Below are positions 34,407 to 45,870 of a stretch of 64,000 nt of DNA, piece by piece. Source of the DNA: Podocnemis expansa. Taxonomy: Eukaryota; Chordata; Testudines; Podocnemididae. The notes beneath the pieces are model-generated. The model was not told where the DNA came from. It was given only the letters and a program-made list of their open reading frames with translations, and searched no databases. The position numbers and the translations under genes were made by a program. Location of the stretch: assembly GCA_007922195.1 (NCBI GenBank), contig ML681989.1, forward strand, positions 49,482,179 through 49,546,178. Direction: 5' to 3'. Within the stretch, counting starts at the first letter, position 1; the number at the start of each line of letters is the position of its first letter.

Positions 34407-34813
34407 GCCAGGTGCTTCAGAGGGAATGAACTGAACAGGCAGTCATGGAGCTACCCATCCCTTGACAGCTAGTCCCACCTTCTGGCAAAGAGAGACTAAG
34501 AACATTTCAGAGGATGGTGCTGCATCCATCCCTGACTATTTCAGTTAACACCATTGATGGACCTATTTGCCTTAAACTTATCTAATTCTGTTTTTGGGCC
34601 CTGTTATAGTCTTGGCTTTCACAACATCCTCTGGCAAAATGTTAAATAGGTTGACTGTGTTTTTAGGAAGAAATACTACCTTTTGTTTGTTTTTAAACCT
34701 ACTGCCTACTAATTTTATTGGGGGACACCCAATTCTTCTGTTCCGTAAAATATTAAATAGCATTTCCTTTTTCACTTTCTCCATACCAGTTACGATTTTA
34801 TAGACCTCTATAC
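34407..34813 (-). mobile_element. CR1-type LINE, minus strand, piece 2
   Basis: The minus frame reads NRRIGCPPIKLVGSRFKNKQ and a TVNLFNILPEDVVKAKT run, the end of a CR1-like ORF2 and its 3' flank. It is continuous with pieces 1 and 3. Confidence 0.8.
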
Positions 34814-35391
34814 CAATGTTCCCTCTAAGGGGAGAGGGCAGCTGAGCAACTCCGGTTGCTTGCTGCACTCCCCCCCCTCCCCGCGAGGCCCGCTGCGCAG
34901 CCCCTCTCCCCGCTCCTGACAGCCCCCCCGCTGCTCCCGCTCAGCCCCTGCGCTCCCGCTCGGCCCCCCCTCCTGGCAGCCCCCCCACTCCCGCTCGCCC
35001 CCCCCTCCTGGCAGCCCCCCCGCTGCTCCTGACAGCCCCCCTCCCGCTCGCCCCCCCGACAGCTCCCCCGCTCCCGCTTGCCCCCCCGCTGCTCCTGACA
35101 GCCCCCCCGCTCGCCCCCCCACTCCTGCTCGGCCCTCCCCAACTTACCTTGGGGCTGGACTGGAGCCAGAGGGCCCAGCCATAACTCCCGGGCCAGAGGA
35201 GCTGTACGGAGCATGCCCAGATTTTCTGGGCATGCTTCGTTGGAGCTTCTCTGGGCGGGAGTTTTCAAAACTCCCAGCCCCAGAGGAGTTCTGTGGAGGC
35301 TGCCGGCAGTGCGCTGCCGGCAGCTTTCGCTGCTCTGGCGGCTGTGGCGGGCTGCGCTGCAGCGCGCCAGCGTAGCTTAGAGGGAACATTG
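34814..35391. mobile_element. hAT-type MITE (CAATGTTCCCTCTAAG termini), very C-rich
   Basis: A perfect 16 bp terminal inverted repeat, CAATGTTCCCTCTAAG, bounds 578 bp. CTCTATAC is duplicated perfectly at 34806-34813 and 35392-35399. The left half is low-complexity C-rich sequence with a reiterated GCTCCTGACAGCCCCCC word; the G-rich frames on the minus strand are artefacts. Confidence 0.94.
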
Positions 35392-35721
35392 CTCTATACC
35401 CATCCTTAGTCATTTCTTTTTGAAACTGAAAAGTTTCAGTTTTTATTAAGCTCTTCTCAGATAAAAGCTGTGCAATAACCCTAATCATTTTAATTGCCTT
35501 TCTCTGTACCTTTTCCAATTCAAATATATATATATTTTTGAGATCGGGCAAGCAGCTCTGTGTGCCATTTTCAAGATGTGGGAGTACCCTGTATTTATAT
35601 AGTGGCATTATGATATTTTCTGTCTTATTAAATCCATTTCCTTTCCTAATGGTTCCTTCCTAATATGCCATTAACTTTTGTGCACACTAAACAGAATTTT
35701 TCAGAGAACTATCCACAATAG
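35392..35721 (-). mobile_element. CR1-type LINE, minus strand, piece 3
   Basis: The minus frame reads MPLYKYRVLPHLENGTQSCL, then LEKVQRKAIKMIRVIAQ, the region just upstream of the ORF2 C-terminus. It joins piece 2 across the hAT element and piece 4 at 36484. Confidence 0.8.
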
Positions 35722-36060
35722 ATGCCAACATCTGGTGACATTTGCTCATGTGCTCAGAATTTAACTGATCACCATATTTTGAATCAGAATTTGAGAAGGA
35801 ATTTTCCCCCAGGGCAGATTGGCAAGGGCTGTGGGGGGTTTTCATGCTCTTCTATAGCCTGGGGCATGGGATGGCTCGCTTGCTGGGGGATTCTCTGTAC
35901 TTCATACTTTAATGTCTTTAAATCATGATTTGACGACTTTAATAACTCAGTCAAAGGTTAGAGATTTTTACAGGAGTGAGCGGGTGAGGTTTTGTATTCT
36001 ACATTGTGCAGGAGGCCAGACTAAATGATCATATTAGTCCTTTCTGACCTTAGAGTCTAT
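35722..36060 (+). mobile_element. CR1/L3-like LINE tail, plus strand
   Basis: It ends GGAGGCCAGACTAAATGATC, then AGTCCTTTCTGACCTTAGAG and TCTATG, a common amniote CR1-type 3' end. The orientation is opposite to the LINE that surrounds it, so it is a separate insertion. Confidence 0.7.
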
Positions 36061-36480
36061 GGGTGTGTCTACAGTTGCAAATTAGTTCAAATTAAGGAGG
36101 TTTAATTCAAACTAATTTAGTACGTGTCTACACTAGGCTTTCATTAGTTTAAACTAAGGAATTCCTTAATTCGAACTAATGAAAGCTTAGTATTAACTAG
36201 TAAGACCTGCCGGTTAGTTCAAACTAAGCCCTTAGTTCACTCGTTAGTTCAAACTAAGGATGATAGTGACAAGGATTAACCCTTAGTTCAAACTTAGTAA
36301 GTTCAAACTAAGGGCAGTTAGTCTGAATTAACAAAATGTATTAATTCAAACTACTGTTAGTTTGAATTAGTCCATGTTGTTAATTTGAACTAATAACTTC
36401 AAGTTTAGTTTGAACTAAACTCGAACTTATTAGTTCAAATTAACAAATTCAAACTAACTTTTCTTAGTATAGACATAGCC
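36061..36480. mobile_element. Chompy-like MITE B (TTAGTTTGAACTAA-word subtype)
   Basis: The left end is GGGTGTGTCTACAG and the right end is TATAGACATAGCC. TAT is duplicated at 36058-36060 and 36481-36483. The interior is alternating TTAGTTCAAACTAA / TTAATTCAAACTA words. It sits exactly at the 3' end of the preceding LINE tail. Confidence 0.87.
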
Positions 36481-36483
36481 TAT

Positions 36484-36780
36484 GAGCTCTATGTATTTCT
36501 TGAGTGGTAACAGCTAAGTTAGACCCCATTATTTTATATATATAATTGGGTTTCTGTTTTCAAATATGCATTACTTTGTACTTATCAACACTGAATTTCA
36601 TCTGCCATTTTATTGGCCACTCAGCCCTTACCACCTCAGTGTTCACCCCTTTTTCCTGATCATTTATGAATATGTGGAACAGTTTTGGTCCCAGATCAGG
36701 ACATACACCTGGGGGACACTATGACTTATGTATCTCCTTTCTGTAAACTGACCTTTTAATCCTACCCTTTGTTTAAAAGA
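36484..36780 (-). mobile_element. CR1-type LINE, minus strand, piece 4
   Basis: Complement of the ORF2 linker of the same LINE: ACTTTGTACTTATCAACACT and a TTTCATCTGCCATTTTATTG block, then TTTATGAATATGTGGAACAG. It fades near 36780. Confidence 0.7.
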
Positions 36781-37062
36781 CAGGAAACAGTTACTGATCC
36801 AGGAAAGCACCTTTCTTTCTTATCCCATGACTGCTTACTTTTCAAAAGTAAATTAATTTTTGTGTGTTCTGGTTTAATTTGCATTATCTTAACAAAACAT
36901 TTAAATTATTCATATCTGTTTTATATGTTCCAGGACAAAGTGAAAATGAAAAGACAGAAAAAAAAAATCAATTTGTCCACTCAAAGGCCTCAAAAACTGA
37001 CCAAGATGAAGAATACAGTAAGAGCCAAGAACATAGCAACAAGTCATTGGAAAATTCATGTG

Positions 37063-37510
37063 GGGTATGTCCACACAGGCTTCTTATTTCGAAACAACAG
37101 AGGTTGTTTTGAAATAAGAAGTGGCATGTCCACACGACACACCGTTATTTCAAAACAATGGGAACCGTTGTTGTGAAATAACGGCCGTTATTTTGAAACC
37201 GTTAAACCTCACATTTAATTGAAATAGCTGTTGTTTCGAAATGGCCGTTTCAAAACAACGGCGTTCGGACACGTTGTTTCAAAACAACACCATTGTTTTG
37301 AAACAATTGTTTCGAAACAACATGTCCGAATGGCCTTGTTTTGAAATAACCATTTCAAATCAAGGGCTATTTCGAAAGCAGGCTTTCCCTTAATTCAAAT
37401 TAACAAACTGTTAATTCGAATTAACTTATTTCGAAATAAGGACTTTATTTTGAAATAACTCATTTCAAAATGGGTTATTTCGAAATAATGATGTATGTGT
37501 GGACATAGCC
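37063..37510. mobile_element. Chompy-like MITE C (TTTCGAAA-word subtype)
   Basis: The left end is GGGTATGTCCACAC and the right end is GTGTGGACATAGCC. The flanks are GTG and ATG, a 3 bp duplication with one change. The interior shares the TTATTTCGAAATAAG and TTAATTCGAATTAAC words with element A at 3638, so these two are siblings. Confidence 0.85.
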
Positions 37511-38814
37511 ATGGTGTATCTACATCTGACCAGCCCAAAGCATAAACATAGCTACCTATTGAAGAAACAGTGTCTCTAAAACCTAAAAGCAGGTTTTGAT
37601 TTTTGTCAATCAAACTTTTTCCATTTATTGAAGTTACAAAAGATGATTATTGGTGCATCTCTTAGGAATAAAAAAGCCCACTTATGAAGAAGGAAAACTT
37701 TCCACTGCTACAATTGGTATAAATGGAGGGGCTTGGTTTTCCAAACCAATCAGCAAAACCAATGCTGACAAACGATGTGAGAAGGCTGCAAAACACCTAG
37801 CCTCTGCACTGCACTGACATGCAGAAAGCATTATAAACCAGTCACTGTCAAAGCCAATTACAGAAGTACTTAATGAGGCTGCTAAGAATGTTGAAGACAT
37901 AACACAGAGTATGCAAACAAAGATGGTTGTTGCATGATACTTTTTATTTAAACAAGAGCTGCCACACACTACAAACCCAAGGCCAATGTTAAATATGTTG
38001 TCACTTGTTAATCCTGAAGATGGACACTGGTTCCAAATGAGAGTGGCAAATGCTAACTATCTTTCCAGAAGAAACTGAAGTGACTGGTTAGAAGCATGTG
38101 GTACAACTATGAAAGACTTGGCAATTGAAGAAGTAAAAAAACTCTCACCACATTTGAAAAATTTGTAGATATGGCTGATGAATGCACTGATGCAAATAGG
38201 TGTCAAGTGTTAAGTCACTGTGTGCATTATCTTGATGTCAGTGGTAGGCCACTAGGTATATTTTAGATGTTCAAGTTATTGAAGACACATCGGCTACATC
38301 TGTGACAGCCCACATCTTAGAAGAGAGAAATGCTTGTAAGTTGAACCCCAAACGGATGGCTCCTTGTGTATTTGATGGAGCTGCTAACTTTTCTGGAAGA
38401 CGTGGTAGAGTGCAAATATAACTCAGAAAAGTGTAACCCTAATCTCACCTATATACGCTGCAAAGGCCCTCTATTCCAACTAGCACTAGTACGAGCTGCA
38501 GACTCTTCAAAAGACATTATAAAAACTATACATTTAATGTCTTCTTTATACTCTTTTTTTCAGCAGGAGTCCAAAAAGACTGAATGTCTTGGAAAAAATT
38601 GAAGACGCACTGGGACTGAAGTTCAAATTAGTTCAACCTGGGACAACCTGTTGGTTTTCACATGAGCAATCCATGGCTGTTGTCTTAAAATTACTGCAAC
38701 CATTATTACTGGCTTTGGAAAGCATCTACCAAGATGGGGTGAATCTAAGAAATGAGGCTGGTGAACTTCTTTTTCTACTATGTTCAGAAAAGACTATTGC
38801 CATTCTGTCTCTTC

Positions 38815-38935
38815 AAATCAAATCAAATCACAGGGCTGGAAGGGACCTCATGAGATCATCGAGTCCAACCCCCTGGGAATTGAACCTAGGACCTTCTGTA
38901 TGTTAAGTAGAAGTGTTAGCCACTACACTATCTTG
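38815..38935 (-). mobile_element. tRNA-headed SINE with CR1-like tail, minus strand
   Basis: As reverse complement: head TAGTGTAGTGGCTAACAC, B-box-like GGTCCTAGGTTCAATTCCC, body GGTTGGACTCGATGATCTCA, tail of TTTGAT repeats. It is the same SINE as at 58782. It interrupts the transposase pseudogene. Confidence 0.8.
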
Positions 38936-40013
38936 TGAGTCTACTGTTGAAACCACTTGGGTCATTAAAAAATACAATCCAGGCATTTGTTATAACATTA
39001 GCAGATCTTTTTCCAGCAATAGAAGCTACACTTGCATCAGTCAGAGATATCTATTGAAAACACACCAGATGAAGCAAAGACTTCAGTTCAGAAGTTGACT
39101 AATGAAGGTATTTATATTGAATCCTTAAGTAAAGAAGGCAAGAAGGGTTTGTTAAGAGAGCTGAAGATGTACACAGCCTTGATTCTTACAAATCTACAAC
39201 AGAGGTTTTTAGATTCTACTCAATCTCTGGATAGGTTTTACAGATGCCTGTCCTATAAAATACTGACAGCTGAGTAGCACCAAGCACTACTAGCAATGGA
39301 AGTGTCATGTGAACAGGACAGAATACAGAATTTGAACACAGAGTGGAATATCATATGACAAATGAATGAAGATTTGACCTCAGCTTCTTTTTTATCATTA
39401 CTAGTGGCTTGACCTGATTTTTGTGCTGTTTCCTAGAATGAAAGAAGTAGGAATTAATCTCTTCCTACTCCCAGTCACAACAGCTACAGTTGAGAGTTCT
39501 TTCTTATCACTGAACAGATTTTTGTGTTCTGAAAGAAGTTGCCTTCTGCCTGATCATGTGAATGAATTAATAAGCATATCAATTGAAGGAATGGAAATAC
39601 CAACCACATGAGAAGCCACTGAAGAGGAATGCACTGCATTTGAGAAGCTCATTAAAGAAATTGTGCAAAATTATAAGAAAAAACCCAGAAGGATGTAGAC
39701 ATAGTGTTTCACAGAAGGATTGAGTAGCCAACTTTGTGTAATAACCTAGTAAAAGGGTCATTCATGAACCACTTTTCAGTTTTTACTATGGTGCCATATA
39801 GCCCCTCTTCACCCCCACAGTCTCACACCTCATTGGCTCTCACACCCCCTCTGTAAATTCCAACACCCCCTCTAATTTCAGTTCTTGGGGAAAACACTGC
39901 TTTTGTGGAAAAGGTGAAATTGACTGCTGGACATTTCAGCCTTAATGTGGTTGGAGTTCAGGTGAGAGTTTGATTCAATGCTACCTAGAAAGATACAGCA
40001 TTGTCTGCACTAT

Positions 40014-40281
40014 TGAGACCTCATCATGACTAGGAAAAGTGATCTTTCTTAGTCAGCATACACTAGAAAACCCAGTTTAAATTCAGTCTTTTTTGAGTGT
40101 CAGTGCAAGATAATACTTTGGAGTTCCTGTTTAAACTGTAACCAGACCAGCTGAAATGGAGCTAAATGTGTTACTCTCCATCAACATTAGGGAATTGGTC
40201 AAGTTTAGTTTAGGTGTAATTAACATGAGCTAGCTAAACCTGAACTAAATTCAACCACTTTTGCCAGTCAAGACAAGACCT
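40014..40281. mobile_element. Chompy-like TIR element
   Basis: The left end GACCTCATCATGACTAGG and AAAAGTGA pairs with the right end, whose reverse complement is GGTCTTGTCTTGACTGG and CAAAAGTGG. The inner TTTAAATTCAG and GCTAAACCTGAACTAAATTC words recall the word-filled family. Confidence 0.5.
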
Positions 40282-40659
40282 AGATGTGAATGAGCCATTT
40301 GAGATGTAAAAACTCAGGAAATCTTGTACATGGTGAAAACTGAAAAAAGATAAATAGTTTGGCTCATTAATTTTTATTCCTTTGCTGGAGGTGGCTGTAT
40401 TTATTTTTCTTAAATGTTGTTTTTCTCAAGGTATACTGTAGTGATTGTTAAAGGTAGAGGACAGATAGTGATGGAAAGAAGCCACCTGCTTGTGCAAGTA
40501 ATGGATGCAGCATAGCAACAAGTTTCTCACTCTCCTCCACTCATATTCTTCAACCCTCTTCTGAAGGGACCACTTCTGGGGGTAAAGGGTGTTCCAGTCT
40601 TTTGACTCTACTTGACTGGGCATGCCAATAAGGTACCAGCTGCTGAGGGAGGTAAATTT

Positions 40660-41010
40660 TGTGATGGAAATAGAATTGGACAAATTTTTTCAATGGAAAC
40701 TTTTTTCCACCAGAAAATTGAGTCACGTCAACTGAAATATTTCACAGATTCATGTTGATTTTGGAGAATTTTTTTGGCAATAGAATTCTGAAAAACTTGC
40801 AACCTTTTGTTCTGATGTATTCAAAATGAAATATTTTGACCTTTTGATGCAAAATGACCTTTTGTTCTGAAACCACCTTACTTTTTTTAAAAAAATTCTT
40901 TTTTAAAGATGGAGGAAAGCTCAAAATGAACTTTTTTTTTTTACTTTTGAGTTTGCCAAAAATTCAAAATAATTTGGTTTTGGGTTGACCTGAGGTATTT
41001 TTTCCCCCTA
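40660..41010. repeat. AT-rich inverted-word repeat, copy 1
   Basis: The block AAATTTTTTCAATGGAAAC, then TTTTTTCCACCAGAAAAT recurs as reverse complement at 42530-42590. The interior reuses CAAAATGACCTTTTG and CAAAATGAAATATTTTG words. Family unknown to me. Confidence 0.5.
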
Positions 41011-41166
41011 AATTGCTAGGAAACTAAAAAATTCCTTAAACATATACCTCCAGATGCAAATAATTCCTCACTAGAGTGTAGATTGGGACCCAAATCATTT
41101 CACATAACACTGGATGGATGGTAACAACTTTGGTCACTGAGATTCAAACCAGTGACAGCCTACTTA

Positions 41167-41280
41167 TTCTAGAGGAGTAACCGTGTTAGTCTGTTGTACA
41201 GGAAAAACAATGAGTCCTGTGGCACCTAAAGAAGAAATCTGTTACTCTTTAAGGTACACAGAACTCTCGTTGTTTTTACT
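41167..41280. mobile_element. tRNA-headed turtle SINE, inverted fold-back
   Basis: The plus arm carries the head (AGGAGTAACCGTGTTAGTCT) and AATGAGTCCTGTGGCACCT. The minus arm follows at once (AAATCTGTTACTCTTTAAGG, then ACACAGAACTC and GTTGTTTTTAC). Confidence 0.75.
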
Positions 41281-41309
41281 ACCTATTCTAGGAATTCATG
41301 TGACCCTCA

Positions 41310-41440
41310 ATACTATTCTATCTGAGCGTCTCATAATCTTCAATTTATTTAATCAAACAATACTGTTGTGAGATAGGGAGTATTCTTATTGGGAATTGAG
41401 ACACAGAGAGTCTAAGGGGCCACAGTTTTAAAGGCATTGA
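41310..41440 (-). mobile_element. MIR-like SINE tail, minus strand
   Basis: TGTTGTGAGATAGGGAGTAT, then TTGGGAATTGAGACACAGAG and a GGCCACAG end resemble the complement of a MIR core and 3' half. Confidence 0.5.
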
Positions 41441-41514
41441 GGCAAATAGAAACGTCTGAAAATCCGACTAGGTACCAAGTGCATCTCTAGGTGCCTAAAT
41501 ACCTTTAAAAACCT

Positions 41515-41812
41515 GACAGGTTCCAGAGGGGTAGCCATATTAATCTATTTCAGCAAAACAAAGTGTGTGTGTGTGTGTGTGTTATACCCAGAGCTGCAAC
41601 GCCAGTTTTTGCCACCTGGGGCATGTTCTGATCCGAATGCACCCCTTCCCATTAGTGGCGCTTAGAGCCGGCGCTGCGAAAGCTACCCCTTTAATATCAC
41701 GGTTCCATTGAGCTGCTCCATGCCACCTGGGGCTTTGCCATAGTTATGGCTCTGATTATATCCCGGAATGCCTATGCAATAAATAAATTTGTTAGTCTTT
41801 ACAAGTCCACAG
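41515..41812. mobile_element. tRNA-headed turtle SINE fold-back, split by a hAT MITE
   Basis: A plus head (CCAGAGGGGTAGCCATATTA, then TTTCAGCAAAACAAAG) is followed by a GT repeat (41563-41582) and a hAT element (41589-41754). The minus body (CAATAAATAAATTTGTTAGT, then CTTTACAAGTCCACAGG) follows at 41765-41812. Confidence 0.7.
41589..41754. mobile_element. Short hAT-type MITE, sibling of 25123
   Basis: The ends are CAGAGCTGCAACGCCAG and CCATAGTTATGGCTCTG. The flanks GTTATACC and ATTATATC agree at 6 of 8. It shares internal blocks with 25123-25301. Confidence 0.8.
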
Positions 41813-41818
41813 GCCTCT

Positions 41819-41895
41819 GGTTTTTTTTGTTTTTTGTTTTTGTTTTTGTTTTTGTTTTTTTTTTGTTTTTTTTTTGTTTTGTTTTGTTTTGTTTT
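41819..41895 (+). repeat. (TTTTG)n simple repeat
   Basis: T-rich array of TTTTTG and TTTTG units at the end of the SINE. Confidence 0.9.
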
Positions 41896-42189
41896 AAATC
41901 TGGTAGTTCTTCACACAGAGTCTGTACCACAGCAGTGACTTCAACTCTAGTTTCCTACTCACGGGTTACTGCCCTGTCCACTGAATGCTTTGACATGCTT
42001 TCTATGACTTTTATTAGAGACTTACTGCTTCTGGAGCACTTTTAGCACTCACTATAGACTAGATACTTACTTAAAATATCTGGTTGATTTAATCAGAATT
42101 CCCTGGCTCAGCTGGCCTCTTGAGAGTATCCTGGCACTGGCAATTCCTTAGGCGGCATAGAGCATGTGTAACAAATTCTACTCCTATCT

Positions 42190-42590
42190 ACAGCTGATCC
42201 AAATTTGAAAATTTAGACATTCCAAAATTTGTTGTGCTCCGAATTGGAACAAATCCCCCAAAATTCCTAAATTTTCCATGACATGAAATTTTCAAAAAGA
42301 TTTCACATTGTGTCAATCACTATGTGTTTTTATAAAACTGAAATATTCTTTTCCAATTTCAACTTTTTATTTTGATTGTCATATTAGAATTTATCATAAA
42401 ATACCTTTCCAAAAGAAAATTTTTTTAAATGAAAAATTGCATGTCACATTCTGATGACGCTGAAACACTTTGTTTTGATTTTTTAAAGCACTATTTCATT
42501 TAATCATTATGTGCCCACAGAGAATTTTGATTTAGATGAAACTACTTTCTGATGGAAAACCCATCCATTGGAAATTTTTCATCTAGGTCT
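42190..42590. repeat. AT-rich inverted-word repeat, copy 2
   Basis: It ends with TGATGGAAAACCCATCCATT, then GGAAATTTTTCATCTAGG, the reverse complement of the start of the copy at 40660. The interior has AAAATTTGTTGTGC and CACTTTGTTTTGATTTTT words. Confidence 0.5.
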
Positions 42591-42997
42591 ATTCCAACCT
42601 CTAAAGGCTCCCTGGGCATGGGACAATGGGGTACACTCACTTAATTCCTGCACCTCCTACATGACTTGCAGGTACCTTACTGCTCCTTTGGGTCTGTGAG
42701 CAGCCAGCACAAGGTAGGCAGGCTATTCAAAATAGTACTAGCAGGAAAACCTGCACCAGGCTGGCCCCAGGATTGGGGGAACATAAAGGAAGCTAGAAAC
42801 CATCTTTGTCTACCTCTGCACTCTTGTACCAAATACAGCTCAGTCAGACTGGAGAAATGTGGGAAAGTGAGAGAGTAAGCATGTTCTTACATATGCCATT
42901 TGTACATTCTAATAATTGATAACCATTTCTGTTTACCAACAAAAGGCTTCATGGAATCCCAGAATGCAAGATCTAGTCAGGGTGACATTACTTAAGT

Positions 42998-43638
42998 CAG
43001 AGGTCTCCAAACTGTTAGGCACACATCCACCAGGGGTGCATGGAGGAATGCTGGTGGGGGAGAAGACACAAGAGGGCCAGGGCTGGCCCCTATGTGGAAT
43101 GAGGAGGAGTGCCACCTAGCCCTACACTGCCTGGCACTCTGTGCTGGTCTCACCTACCATCTCCCCAGACATGGCCCTAGTGCCTGGCCTTGGTGCCTGG
43201 CCCCCAGCTCCAGAGCTAGGGCCCCCTTGCCACCACAGATCCCAATCTATGCCCCAGAGGTGGCTGCTTGGCTCCTGGCCTTGCCTGGCTCCTTTGCTGC
43301 AGCCCTCAGGCCCTCCAGTTCCAGGCTATGCCTCCAGTCTCAGTGCTGGGTGCTCAGCTGCAGCTGCTTGGCTTCCAGCTCGACTCCCCTGCCACAGCCT
43401 CTGATCTGGTGCCTGGTCCCGGCTGTGATCTTGGGCCCTGGCTGAAGTACCAGCCTCAGTCCCTGGTGCTTGGCCCTGCAGCCGTGGCTCCTGGCCTGGC
43501 TGCATCCCCCCAACCCTCTAACTGCCAGTGTCTGGCAGGCCCCACCTTACTCCTAGCCTGAATCCCTGATAGCACCCCACTTCAGCCCCAGCTAGCGGGG
43601 TTCAGGCAGAAGTCAGGGAGCATGATGTAGGAAGTTTG
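42998..43638. mobile_element. hAT-type element (CAGAGGTCTCCAAACT left end)
   Basis: It begins CAGAGGTCTCCAAACTG, a typical hAT end. ACTTAAGT precedes it (42990-42997) and recurs at 43639-43646. The putative right terminus (GATGTAGGAAGTTTG) does not carry the matching CAG end, so either that terminus decayed or the second octamer is chance. GC-rich, non-coding. Confidence 0.5.
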
Positions 43639-44059
43639 ACTTAAGTAAATTGAGTCAAGCAGCTGATAGATGGCTAGTTGAGACAGCCTAGATGAATGAA
43701 AGTGTCATGTGTTTGGATTAGTTGATTTGGAATGACTATAACTAGGTTACACGCAGACTTCAGAATGAATGGGATCCAGTTTTGCAGGCCAAATCAGTAC
43801 TCTTAGCCTGTCAGTGTATGCTTGCTTCCTCCCCCCCCCCCCCTTTCTGCTTGTTTAAGCTCCAAAGGTTTTGTTGCCTCAGAAGATATATACTGTACTC
43901 AGGAAATGGTTAAATATACAAGTTGTAAAAAGCAGACTCCCCCATTCAGTTAGGAGGAGGAGTTTGCATTTTCATCTGTATCTGTAGCTTGATGTGTTTA
44001 CTTTTAAAAGAAAATGTAGACCACTAAAACCTGTCCCTGAATTATTATCTTGCCCTGGC

Positions 44060-44620
44060 TTCCCAGCCATGATTCATAGATTTTAAGTTTAGAGGAGACC
44101 ACCATGATCATCTAGTTTCACTTCCTGCATTCAACAGGCCACAGAACCTCACCCACTCACTCCTATAAGAGACCCCTAACCTCTGACTGAGTTACTGATG
44201 TTCTAAAATTATGGTTTAAAGACTTCACATTACAAAGAATCCACCATTTACACTAGTTTAAACCTGTCCTATGCCCCATGCTGCAGAGGAAGGTGAGAAA
44301 CCCCCAGGGTCCCCGCCAATCTGCCTGGTGGGGATGAGGGGGGAATTCCTTCCCAACCCCAAATATGGTGATCAGTCAGACCCTGAGCACATGAGCAAGA
44401 TGCACCAGCCAGGCACCTGTGAAAGAATTCTCTAGGAACTCAGAGCTCCCTGGATCTAGTGTCCCATCACTGGCCCTTGGAGATATTTGCTGCTTGCAAT
44501 AGCAGATTGACTACATGTCATGGTAGGCAGTCTATCATGCTGTCCCCTCCATCAAGCTTATCAAGCCAGTTAGGGGGCTTTTTTCCCCCAAAGAAATGAG
44601 AATCTGTTCAAGTGCTCCAT
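44060..44620 (-). mobile_element. CR1-type LINE 3' region, minus strand
   Basis: GATTCATAGATTTTAAGTTT, GACCACCATGATCATCTAGT, then CCCCAGGGTCCCCGCCAATC and GGGGGGAATTCCTTCCCAAC match the complement of a widespread turtle and bird CR1-type 3' UTR. The upper edge is uncertain. Confidence 0.75.
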
Positions 44621-44624
44621 GTCT

Positions 44625-45705
44625 CCTAGCATACAGCTGCAAGCACCAGCCTTGTGGAAGCAGAGCTTCAAAGATCCCTACAGCTCTGTGGGCAGTGGCA
44701 TAGAAATGGTGCAGCAGCAGCAGTGCTTTCCCCGCCCCCCCCCTCCTGGCCATTTGTGGGCATCCTTCACATCCCATTCTGGGGAAGAGAAAGACTTTTA
44801 AAATAAGAAAAAGCTTTTGTGAAACTGCACAGTCTGGAAGTGGGCCTCAGGGACAAGTGCTGGACACAAACCTTCTGTAGTTCTTCACCTACTGGCCCTT
44901 AACCATGGAGCTTCTCTCTCCTTAGCTGTTCTCACCTGCTGTTTAACCTGCATGCGCTAATGAGTCAGCTGCCTCAAAACAAGTCAGCAAGAATCTTTTC
45001 TCAGCAGTTCAGCACTTCTTCATGTGGCACCTTGGGCAACTCCTGTCAGACTGTTCCAGGACATGTGACTCATTGATATATTTGAAAGGCAATATGATGG
45101 AAAATTCCTGTGGAATAACTAGAGAATGAGATCCTAGCTGTTTATTTTTAACCATCAGAACCAAATGGAGAATTATATCACTGCTGTAGAGCTTCATAGG
45201 ATAGTTCACAAATACTGTCATTTTCTCACGAATTCCAGAGCCTTTGAAGCAATTTCTACAAGGCCCAGTTAAAGCTCTATAAAACCATGGTGTTTTCATT
45301 CCTGTGAAACTGAACTGGACTTTTCTGTAAGGGTAATTCACTTTTTCCTTTATATATAGAATTATCAGTCTTAAGCATGTAGGCCAGACTGTAATGGTTT
45401 TGCCTTTTTCCTCAGTTATGAGTGAGGATTCACAAAGCTATGTGTCTTCTATAAACATCCATTCCTGTGAATCTTTGTGTTTGAGGACAGGATCAACCAG
45501 TTGAGGCCCGTATACTGCCCTCCCCCTCCCACACCAGTTGGTTCCAGTGACATTAATGGGCATTATACATATGGACTGAAGGTGGCATATGGCCCTAAAT
45601 GTTTAGTCAGGCTAATAAGGACTGATGGCAGCAGATAGTGCCACAGTTCTTTTTTTTTTTTTCAATTATCAGTGAATCTCTGGAACTTGTTACCATGAAA
45701 GAGCT
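44625..45705. other. No recognised feature
   Basis: Frames on either strand are not protein-like. Confidence 0.45.
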
Positions 45706-45711
45706 GAACAC

Positions 45712-45870
45712 AAAGGGCTAGCTGTGTTAGTCTAGTTTAGTAAAAGAAGTCCTGCAGCACTTTTAAAGACTAACAAATTTATTTATTGCATGAGCTTTCA
45801 TGGGAGAAAATCCCACTTCATCAGATGCTTTGAAGAAGCTTCACAGGACTCCTTGTTTGTTCTCATGGTA
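45712..45870 (+). mobile_element. tRNA-headed turtle SINE, full length, with a short inverted stub
   Basis: Head (GGGCTAGCTGTGTTAGTCTA), body (CACTTTTAAAGACTAACAAA), and 3' end (ATCCCACTTCATCAGATGCT). It is followed by a minus-strand stub (CACAGGACTCCTTGTTTGT), making a partial fold-back. Confidence 0.88.

Larger units (their letters stand above)
36880..39690 (+). pseudogene. Decayed hAT-type transposase (KIAA1586/ZMYM-like)
   Basis: Scattered frames match hAT-derived proteins with a DUF4371-like core. An N-terminal charged stretch (near 36930-37060, GQSENEKTEKKNQ) may begin after a splice-acceptor-like TTCCAG. Near 38170 FVDMADECTDANRCQ and HCVHYLDVSGRPLG match the catalytic-domain motif D-E-x-T-D. 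QPGTTCWFSHEQSM (38640) follows. The end (39423-39611) is the dimerisation motif LLPVTTATVESSFLSLNRFL, then LLPDHVNELISISIEG. Many stops and shifts break it. A Chompy-like MITE (37063-37510) and a minus-strand SINE (38815-38935) are inserted. It could be a transposon copy or a dead domesticated gene; TIRs were not found. Confidence 0.75.

Noticed and set aside
34808..35268. Gly-rich minus-strand frames that look like a structural protein
   Set aside because: They lie within a hAT MITE with perfect TIR and duplication and come from C-rich low-complexity DNA.
36061..37510. CRISPR-like array from regularly repeated words
   Set aside because: The words are palindromic, irregularly spaced, overlap each other and sit inside a TIR-bounded element in a eukaryotic genome.
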